A DNA stretch of 10,279 bases from Burkholderiaceae bacterium (lineage in GTDB: Bacteria > Pseudomonadota > Gammaproteobacteria > Burkholderiales > Burkholderiaceae_F): the NCBI GenBank assembly GCA_013696665.1, contig JACCYC010000167.1, positions 1 to 10,279 of the forward strand, in the 5' to 3' direction. The translations under genes and the position numbers were made by a program. This document shows, piece after piece, positions 1 to 5,411 of this stretch (positions within the stretch are counted from its first letter, which is position 1; the number at the start of each line of letters is the position of its first letter). Under the pieces are notes generated by a model. That model worked only from the letters and a program-made list of their open reading frames with translations, did not search any database and had not been told where the DNA came from.

Positions 1-739
1 ATTGCAATTGAGTTGCCATCTGCCGCGTGTTGCGCTCGGGATTGATCAGATCATCGACCGGCGCCGCGCCGAGAAACGCGCGCGGCACCGAAGCCGACAC
101 ATAGCGAATCGGCTGCGACTCGGGGGGACTGTTCGGATGCCAGAACACTGGCTTGACCTCTGGATTCTCGATGGGCAGAAACTCGTAAGCGCCTGCCAGC
201 CCGATCCAACCAGCAAGCTGCGTCGGCTTGGCGCCCTCGGCCGATAGCCAACGCGCATCGACTGCCATCATCGCAGCGTTGTAACCCCCGGCGCTGTGCC
301 CCATCACGAACACGCGCTTCGGGTCAGCGCCTAGGCGCACCGCCTCGCGCAACGCCCACGCGGTGGCCGCCGCGTTGTCTTTCAAAAAATCCGGGTAGCG
401 CACTTCCGGATACAGCCGATAGTCCGGAATGACAGTCACGATGCCGCGCGCTGCCAATGCTTCACCGACGAAGCGATACTGCGCCCGCTCGCCGCGGTTC
501 CACGAGCCGCCGTAGAAGAACACCACCAGCGGCCAGCCCTCGGCCGGACGCACTCGCTCGGCCGAGGCACGTGGTGCGTAAACGTCGAGCTGTCGTCGCT
601 CGCCCGGGCCGTAGGCGACCGTCTCGAACTCGTAGGAATCCGTCGGCACGATCGCATTAAGCGCGCGAATCGGCGAACACGCGACGATCGCAATGGCCGC
701 CGCGATCACAGCAAGGACGATCAAGAACATTCGTGCCAT
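1..739 (-). CDS. Alpha/beta hydrolase (esterase/carboxylesterase-like), putative lipoprotein, 3' end outside window
   Basis: This gene encodes an alpha/beta-fold serine hydrolase, probably an esterase or lipase acting on the periplasmic side of the envelope; the substrate is unknown. The reading frame is open from ATG at 739 to the window edge (246 codons), so the C-terminus with the expected catalytic His is missing. Residues 1-21 form a short charged stretch (MAR), a hydrophobic core and a lipobox-like IVAC (Cys21), suggesting lipidation. The oxyanion region reads FYGGSW (residues 75-80), with Tyr where many relatives have His. The nucleophile elbow GHSAGG places the catalytic Ser at 149. 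The likely acid is one of the Asp residues in PVDDLINP (about 227-234). A second in-frame ATG lies at 730; 739 is preferred because it supplies the charged n-region. The gene starts 16 bp after the anti-sigma stop, so co-transcription with the sigma operon is likely. No strong Shine-Dalgarno sequence is visible. Confidence 0.88.
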   Translation of the reverse strand, partial: MARMFLIVLAVIAAAIAIVACSPIRALNAIVPTDSYEFETVAYGPGERRQLDVYAPRASAERVRPAEGWPLVVFFYGGSWNRGERAQYRFVGEALAARGIVTVIPDYRLYPEVRYPDFLKDNAAATAWALREAVRLGADPKRVFVMGHSAGGYNAAMMAVDARWLSAEGAKPTQLAGWIGLAGAYEFLPIENPEVKPVFWHPNSPPESQPIRYVSASVPRAFLGAAPVDDLINPERNTRQMATQLQ

Positions 740-755
740 GTCCGCGGAAGCTTCG

Positions 756-1436
756 TTATGAAATCGCGCCAGAAAGAATCACCGGCCCGGTCGGCGCGCC
801 CGTCGGCGATCCGCCCACCGGTTCGACCGAGATCGCCAGTTGCGCACCAGGGCGCAGGCGCCCGACCTGCGCCGCCGGAATCCGCAGCGTTGCGTCAATC
901 TGTCCAAGCACCGCTAGCGATATCGGTGCGCCGCCTTCGGGAATCAACCACACCTCGTAGCTTCTCAAAGGTCCCGCAACGATCGGGCGCTCCGCGCGTA
1001 GTTCGAGTGTTGCTCCGTCGGAAGACAGTGCAGCGGTCACGCTTGGCGGGGCGCCCTTCAGCGCCAACTGCGCAATCGGTGTCAATGTCGTCTCGGTCGT
1101 TGCGCGTAGCGCCAGCAGCGCGATGCCGAACACGAACGCTGCGGTCACGCCCAGCGCCCAGGCACGCAAGAACACCACGCGCGAATACCACGGCGCACGA
1201 TGCTGCGATAACTTCAGCTCCCGCTCGAGGCGTTTCCAGCCAGCCGGGGGCGGCGTTGCGGCAATGCGCTGGCTGTAACGAGGCGTGAAGTCCCGTTGCA
1301 GGTTGCGCAAGCGCAATGCAACCGTAGGTTCCTCGCGCAACGCGCGCTCGAACCGCCGCCGCGCGCCGCCGCGCAGCGTGCCTAGCATGTATTCGCCGGT
1401 CAGCGCATCGAGATGACGGTGCTGCGCGAGCTTCAT
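756..1436 (-). CDS. Anti-sigma factor, RskA/anti-sigma-K type, single-pass membrane protein
   Basis: This 226-aa protein should hold its ECF sigma factor inactive at the inner membrane until an envelope signal releases it. Residues 1-80 are the cytoplasmic sigma-binding part (ALTGEYMLGTL, then an Arg-rich helix). Residues 91-111 form one TM helix. The periplasmic C-terminal region carries the RskA-type core YEVWLIPEGGAP (160-171) and ends in GGSPTGAPTGPVILSGAI, a hallmark of the family. There is no HxxxCxxC zinc motif, so it is not a ZAS-type anti-sigma. The start at 1436 is chosen over an in-frame ATG at 1454 for two reasons. It forms an ATGA overlap with the sigma stop codon, and GGAG (complement of 1444-1447) sits 7 nt upstream. 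Translational coupling with the sigma gene is expected, which fits the need for balanced amounts. The signal it senses cannot be told from the sequence. Confidence 0.9.
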   Translation of the reverse strand: MKLAQHRHLDALTGEYMLGTLRGGARRRFERALREEPTVALRLRNLQRDFTPRYSQRIAATPPPAGWKRLERELKLSQHRAPWYSRVVFLRAWALGVTAAFVFGIALLALRATTETTLTPIAQLALKGAPPSVTAALSSDGATLELRAERPIVAGPLRSYEVWLIPEGGAPISLAVLGQIDATLRIPAAQVGRLRPGAQLAISVEPVGGSPTGAPTGPVILSGAIS

Positions 1437-2095
1437 CGTGCCGCTCCGGTGCAACGATCGACGCAGGAGCGCAGATTGAGCATGCCACGGCGCACCCAGG
1501 TCTTCACCGTTCCCAACGGCTTGGCAAGATGGACCGCAAGATCGCCATGGCTAAGCCCATGCTCATACGCAAGCACGAGTGACTGGCGTTCGTTAGCGGC
1601 TAGTTCGCCGAGGCAACGTCGCAGAAACGTGAGCAAACGGCTTTCATCGAGCGCGTCGCCTGCCTCTGTAGTGCTGCCCCAGTCGAATATCTGATCCAGT
1701 GAAGCCTCCGGCTTGTCGTCGAGCGCCGCGTGGTACGAATCGACGCGCGAAACGTCATGCGTTTCCATCACATCGATCGCACGATTGCGCACGATGGTCG
1801 TCAGCCAGCCCACCGGCGCACCGAGCGGATCGAACGTATCGGCAGCGCGCCAGATGCGGGTGAAGCTGTCATGCAGAACCTCCTCCGCCAGTTCTCTGCG
1901 GCGCGTGATCCGTTGCGCCACACCCAGCAACAACGGCGCGCAGCGCTTGTACAGGCGAGCAAACGCATCGACGTCGCGTGCCGCGGTCGCGAGCAGCAAA
2001 CGCTTGATTTCTTGTTCGTCTAGCAATGACGTCCCCGTGAAGAAGTTACGGTTAAGCAGCCCCGATGGATTGCGTGATTGTGGCCGAAGGGGCAC
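1433..2095 (-). CDS. ECF-family RNA polymerase sigma factor (SigK-like)
   Basis: This is an extracytoplasmic-function sigma factor with only sigma region 2 and sigma region 4. Region 2 runs from about LYKRCAPLLLGVAQRI through GWLTTIVRNRAIDVM and includes the core-binding stretch ELAEEVLHDSFTRIWR. Region 4 contains the helix-turn-helix around HGLSHGDLAVHLAKPLGTVKTWVRRG, the part that reads the -35 element. The linker between them is short and acidic. It overlaps the anti-sigma gene by 4 bp, and that partner is of the RskA type, which matches SigK-like sigma factors. The start is uncertain. GTG at 2095 gives 220 aa but abuts an inverted repeat and has a poor Shine-Dalgarno. TTG at 2026 is preceded by GGGGA and gives 197 aa, closer to the usual distance from the N-terminus to region 2. 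The outer limit is reported. Autoregulation is usual in this family but no promoter could be identified. Confidence 0.9.
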   Translation of the reverse strand: MPLRPQSRNPSGLLNRNFFTGTSLLDEQEIKRLLLATAARDVDAFARLYKRCAPLLLGVAQRITRRRELAEEVLHDSFTRIWRAADTFDPLGAPVGWLTTIVRNRAIDVMETHDVSRVDSYHAALDDKPEASLDQIFDWGSTTEAGDALDESRLLTFLRRCLGELAANERQSLVLAYEHGLSHGDLAVHLAKPLGTVKTWVRRGMLNLRSCVDRCTGAAR

Positions 2096-2098
2096 CGA

Positions 2099-2140
2099 TG
2101 CCCGTCAACCATCCGACCGGATGATTGGAATTGACGGGCA
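2099..2140. repeat. Nested inverted repeat upstream of the ECF sigma gene
   Basis: Outer arms TGCCCGTCAA (2099-2108) and TTGACGGGCA (2131-2140) are perfect 10-bp complements. Between them lies a second perfect palindrome, CATCCG-AC-CGGATG (2110-2123). Together they can fold into a bulged two-tier hairpin. It sits in the 76-bp gap between the flavoprotein stop (2172) and the sigma start, 3 bp beyond the GTG at 2095. No run of T follows closely on either strand, so a classical intrinsic terminator is not obvious. It could be a regulator-binding site, a leader structure or a mRNA 3'-end structure. Confidence 0.7.
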
Positions 2141-2171
2141 ACGTGCGCTCATTCTTTTGCGTCGCATGCAG

Positions 2172-3254
2172 CTATTTCTGGCGCGGCGATTGGACTTTGT
2201 CATCCGGCTGGCTCAGCGTGCCCGCGCGCAGCTCGCGCACCGCATTGGCGACAGCGCGCGCCACGTTGCGCACTTCTTCCTGCACGTTCTTGTCCTCGTC
2301 AAGCTCATCATGGCTCGTTGCGTACGGCTTGAAATAACCGATGTACCGATCGAGTCGCGCTTGCCTGCCTGCGTCGATCAGCCCCATCCAGTCAAGCCAG
2401 TCGGTCAACGAGCGCCGCACACCTTCGATGCCGGCCACGTCGCCATGCACGACCAAGCCGTAGGCGCGCCCTGCCAAGTGTTTCGGATACGGCCAACCGG
2501 CGAGCTCGATCTGCTTGGCCTTTGCCGCATCCTTGCCATCGGTCGAAGTGGGATCGGTATTGCCGCCGTCGGCGCATACGAGCCGGTCGATCATCAGCTT
2601 CAACGCGCTCGGCACCTGATACCAGTAAACCGGCGTCACAATGATGACGCCGTGCGCCGCGGCCCAGCGCGGATAAATGTCGTTCATCCAATCGTTGACC
2701 TGACCCAGCGAGTGGTTCGGATAGCAACTGCACGGCCAGTGACACAGCGGCATCGCGGTTGAAACACAGCCCTTGCACGGATGAATTTGCTTGCCGTATT
2801 CGGAGGTGATCAGACTAAGGTCGAGGTCGTCAGCTTCGATGCGCCGCTCCTTTAATGTGTCGATCACGATGCGCGACAGGCGCCATGTCTTGGATATCTC
2901 GCCCGGGCAGGTGCCGTCGTTGCGATCGGCGCCGGAGATCACCAGAACTCTCGACTTCGTAGCCGGATCTTTCTGCTGCTGTTCAGCCGCGCGAATCGCC
3001 TGGCGAGCGGCACGCCATTCATCCGACAGATCGTAGGTGGGATCGGCATAGCCGCGGCCGGCGGGGTGCGCCAGCGGCGCCTTGCGATGGTTGGTGTAAC
3101 CATCCCAGGCGATCACTTCGATCCGCTTGAGCGCGCTCGACTCGGCGCCGAACGCTGGGTCGGAGAACTTGTCGAAAAACCGCTCGCGAAAAGTGGCGCG
3201 CGATAACTTGCCCGGCGCCTGACCTTTACGAACTCTGGGTTTTATCTTGGTCAA
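2172..3254 (-). CDS. Flavodoxin-fold NAD(P)H-dependent FMN reductase-like protein with N-terminal extension
   Basis: This 360-aa protein has a flavodoxin-like core of the NADPH-dependent FMN reductase type, probably a cytoplasmic oxidoreductase binding FMN; the substrate is unknown. The core begins near SRVLVISGADRNDGT (101-115), the phosphate-binding loop. It continues to TPVYWYQVPSALKLMIDR (207-224), which in this family flanks the flavin and the dimer interface. Between these lies a cysteine cluster, CKGC...C...C-S-C (Cys160, 163, 171, 175, 177), richer than the CxxC of simpler relatives. The first 100 residues are an extra polar segment, while ordinary family members are nearer 200 residues. 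No in-frame ATG gives a plausible start. TTG at 3254 is chosen because a perfect GGAGG (complement of 3262-3266) sits 7 nt upstream. That start lies 29 bp inside the preceding PASTA gene, so translation is probably coupled. The C-terminal 40 residues are charged and helix-like. Confidence 0.85.
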   Translation of the reverse strand: MTKIKPRVRKGQAPGKLSRATFRERFFDKFSDPAFGAESSALKRIEVIAWDGYTNHRKAPLAHPAGRGYADPTYDLSDEWRAARQAIRAAEQQQKDPATKSRVLVISGADRNDGTCPGEISKTWRLSRIVIDTLKERRIEADDLDLSLITSEYGKQIHPCKGCVSTAMPLCHWPCSCYPNHSLGQVNDWMNDIYPRWAAAHGVIIVTPVYWYQVPSALKLMIDRLVCADGGNTDPTSTDGKDAAKAKQIELAGWPYPKHLAGRAYGLVVHGDVAGIEGVRRSLTDWLDWMGLIDAGRQARLDRYIGYFKPYATSHDELDEDKNVQEEVRNVARAVANAVRELRAGTLSQPDDKVQSPRQK

Positions 3255-4647
3255 CGTCGTTCCTCCGTTCCTCTTGTTGCGACAGTTCCGATCGAGTCTT
3301 ATCCGCCGGCTCGCGCTCTGCGGCAGCGGCCTCATCTTCCAGCAAGATATCGACGGCAGTGATGCCCTGCGGCGACAGCGAGGTGATAGCGTCGTCGGCC
3401 GCCGTCACCGCCCGCTGGCGCAATAGTATTTGACGCATGACGAGCCCGCCGATAATCAGTCCCAGCACGACCGCAGCACTGATGGCGAGCATGCCCGTGA
3501 GAACGCCACGCCCACCGGTCACCCTGGGCGGGGCAGGGGCAGGCGCAGCGCTCGCCGTCCCGGCAACGGTTGCCGGCGTATCGCCGCCCGGCCCCGCCGA
3601 GACCTCGAGGGCCACGGTGTCCCCTGGCAACAGCGTCGCCCCGGCAGCGGGCCTCTGGCTAATGATCTGATCGCGCGGTCTGCCGTTCTGCGATTCGGTG
3701 CGGCTGACCTTGAACTCCGCCAGCGAGCGGGCAGCGTCCATGTAATTGCGCCCAACGACGTTCGGCATTTCAAAAATTTCGACCACCGCCCGTGCTGCGC
3801 CCGATACCGTGAGCACAATGGGCGAGCCGGCTGCTGCACGCGCCGGAGGCCGCGGCGCCTGCTCGATCACCTGCCCTTCCGGAACGTCCTTCGGCGAGCC
3901 CGCGCGAGGCCGTTCGGCGCGCTGAATCGAGAACCTCGCCAAGCGCGTCTTGGCGGTATCGAAAGGCAAACCGACCACATTCGGTACGTCGATCAGTTCC
4001 GGGCCTTCCTGGCCAGCGGACACTTGCAGCCGAACCGCACTGCCCCGCTTGACCAGCGTGCCTTCGGCGGGCTGTTGCTCGACCACAGTGCCAACGCGCT
4101 GATCACTTGTTATCACCACGGGCTGCGCTTTGAGGTCGAGGTCTTTCTGCAGGCGCTGGCGTGCTTCGTTAATGTTGACATTTGTGACGCGCGGCACCCG
4201 GACCAGAGAACCGTCTGACAGCACCAGGCTGACGGGCGCTCCCGCCGGAATATTGGCCGGTGCCATCGGCGCTTGTGCGAGCACGGTACCCCCCGGCTCA
4301 GAGGCAGCGCGATAAGAACGCTGCACTGTGAAGCGTGTGAGCTGATTGCGCGCGTCGTCGAAGCTCCTGCCGACGACATTGGGCACCGGCAGCGAACCCG
4401 CCGACCCCGGGCGTGTAACGCCGGGCCCAATTTGCGGAGAGATCGGGGAATCGCCCGTATCGGGGACGCGCGGCGGCGCCATGTCGATGATCGGTGCCGG
4501 CTCTCTGCACTGACCTGCCGCACGCGCGCGTTCGCGTTCCGACGGCGGCAGCTGAGTACACAGCAGCCGTTGCGCAAGAACGCCGCCGGCGTCGCCGAGC
4601 ACGATCAGCAACACAGCCGTGCGAACGACCCACTTAAAGATTCGCAT
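3226..4647 (-). CDS. PASTA-domain single-pass membrane protein with four PASTA repeats
   Basis: This 473-aa protein appears to be a type I membrane receptor or scaffold with its bulk in the periplasm. Residues 1-25 are a Sec signal peptide ending VLA-Q. A short motif with Cys30 and Cys47 follows (PSERERARAAGQCR, then APIID), closely shared with the paralogue at 5404-7044. Four PASTA repeats lie at about 86-146, 149-212, 219-283 and 292-352; three open with the typical PNVVG. A Pro/Ala linker leads to one TM helix (about 382-403), an Arg-containing stop-transfer segment and a 70-residue acidic/polar cytoplasmic tail. No kinase, transpeptidase or transglycosylase domain is present. PASTA repeats elsewhere bind muropeptides or beta-lactam-like ligands, so wall or precursor sensing is an inference. 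The start at 4647 is chosen because it begins the signal peptide; the frame is open upstream to 4737 but adds a non-signal-like stretch. Its 3' end overlaps the flavoprotein gene by 29 bp. Confidence 0.88.
   Translation of the reverse strand: MRIFKWVVRTAVLLIVLGDAGGVLAQRLLCTQLPPSERERARAAGQCREPAPIIDMAPPRVPDTGDSPISPQIGPGVTRPGSAGSLPVPNVVGRSFDDARNQLTRFTVQRSYRAASEPGGTVLAQAPMAPANIPAGAPVSLVLSDGSLVRVPRVTNVNINEARQRLQKDLDLKAQPVVITSDQRVGTVVEQQPAEGTLVKRGSAVRLQVSAGQEGPELIDVPNVVGLPFDTAKTRLARFSIQRAERPRAGSPKDVPEGQVIEQAPRPPARAAAGSPIVLTVSGAARAVVEIFEMPNVVGRNYMDAARSLAEFKVSRTESQNGRPRDQIISQRPAAGATLLPGDTVALEVSAGPGGDTPATVAGTASAAPAPAPPRVTGGRGVLTGMLAISAAVVLGLIIGGLVMRQILLRQRAVTAADDAITSLSPQGITAVDILLEDEAAAAEREPADKTRSELSQQEERRNDVDQDKTQSS
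3262..3266 (-). promoter_or_regulatory. Shine-Dalgarno GGAGG deciding a TTG start
   Basis: The minus strand reads GGAGG here, 7 nt before TTG at 3254. It lies inside the coding sequence of the PASTA gene and makes TTG at 3254 the best start for the flavoprotein. It argues against the longer reading frame that opens at 3335, which would overlap the PASTA gene by 110 bp. Confidence 0.75.
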
Positions 4648-4835
4648 GTTTTGGGTGCTGCTCAAACGATGGGTTAGTGTTCGCGGCGCTTTTTTTGAGG
4701 TCGACCGATCACTGCTGTTCTGGATGCGCAGCCGCATCAGTCAGACGGCACCGAGATTGTGACCGAAGTGTCGCTGGCCGTCGTGTCGGCCGGTCGCAGC
4801 CGGCTCTGCGCAGCAACGCCGCCTATGGCAATTAG
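4648..4835. other. 188-bp intergenic gap inside the PASTA cluster, with two overlapping GC hairpins
   Basis: This is the longest non-coding stretch within the PASTA cluster. GGCCG (4776-4780) pairs with CGGCC (4787-4791) around TCGTGT. GCCGG (4789-4793) pairs with CCGGC (4800-4804) around TCGCAG. The stems share bases 4789-4791, so they cannot form together. No clear T run on the minus strand and no convincing sigma-70 promoter are visible. The reading frame of the downstream PASTA gene stays open to 4737, but that part is not signal-peptide-like. Confidence 0.5.
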
Positions 4836-5411
4836 CTAGATATAGAAATCGACGCTGGTGCGGCGCTCGGACGCAGCCGGCTGATTTCTGAAAGGGTCCC
4901 GCGGGGCACCGTTGACACCGCTGGCGTGCTCCTTCAGCAAGACGTTTTTGTATTTGAGGCGCGCCACAACAGAGGCGTCTGCCAGCGCGACCAGCTCAAT
5001 GCGCCCCTCGCGCACGGCAAGCGTTGCGCTTTGAACATCGGCCTTCAATTCCAGGGCGAGCCGCAATTCCGGCAGCGGTTTCTGCGCTACGTCGATGCCG
5101 AGCACAAGTTGCGACGTCGAAGAAACGCAGTGCTCGTCAAGTCTGATGATGACCGGAGGGGCTTTTTTCACTGCGCTTAATTGAATAGCCCGACTCACTG
5201 ATGGCACGGTGGCCCAACCTCGCCTGAGCATCTCGAGCACGTCGACATCGAGCACTCGGTTCAGCTCCGCGGCCGCTTGCTGTGCAGCGTTCCTTAAAGG
5301 GCCGTGCGCATCAGAAAACGTGGGCTCATCCTTTGCGTACTCGAGCAGTGCTCGCTCGATATCATCGTGCGAAATATCGAGCGGCGTACCGAGCTTGATC
5401 CCGTCATCCAT
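4836..5411 (-). CDS. Unrecognised 191-aa cytosolic protein between the two PASTA genes
   Basis: I do not recognise this protein family. It has no signal peptide and no TM helix, so it is probably cytoplasmic. The N-terminal part (about 10-75) is acidic and helix-rich (DISHDDIERALLEYAKDE, then RNAAQQAAAELNRVLDVDVLEMLRRGW). The second half alternates hydrophobic and charged residues as a beta-rich fold would (about 90-175, including VIIRLDEHC, LELKADVQSATLAV and RIELVALADASVVARLKYKN). The tail is polar and ends SVDFYI. The start at 5411 is chosen because GGGGAG (complement of 5418-5423) is 6 nt upstream; it overlaps the end of the preceding PASTA gene by 8 bp. The frame is open to 5513, but this longer version lies in the PASTA coding sequence and lacks such a site. 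Tight coupling to the PASTA gene suggests it works with that protein's cytoplasmic tail; this is inference. Confidence 0.75.
   Translation of the reverse strand: MDDGIKLGTPLDISHDDIERALLEYAKDEPTFSDAHGPLRNAAQQAAAELNRVLDVDVLEMLRRGWATVPSVSRAIQLSAVKKAPPVIIRLDEHCVSSTSQLVLGIDVAQKPLPELRLALELKADVQSATLAVREGRIELVALADASVVARLKYKNVLLKEHASGVNGAPRDPFRNQPAASERRTSVDFYI

Noticed and set aside
1713..2762. Long plus-strand open frame of 349 codons
   Set aside because: It runs opposite the sigma and flavoprotein genes, has no family resemblance and reads like a GC-rich antisense frame rich in Arg and Ala.
3255..3335. Longer flavoprotein start upstream of TTG 3254
   Set aside because: The added residues are Arg-rich, read out of frame from the PASTA gene and lack a Shine-Dalgarno, while GGAGG is ideally spaced for TTG at 3254.
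4690..4698. T run after GC-rich bases as an intrinsic terminator on the plus strand
   Set aside because: No plus-strand gene lies upstream and no adequate stem precedes the T run.
4836..5411. Assignment of the 191-aa protein to a small beta-rich effector-associated domain (TRYPCO2-like)
   Set aside because: The faint resemblance of the beta-rich half is not backed by any specific motif I can point to, so no family is claimed.
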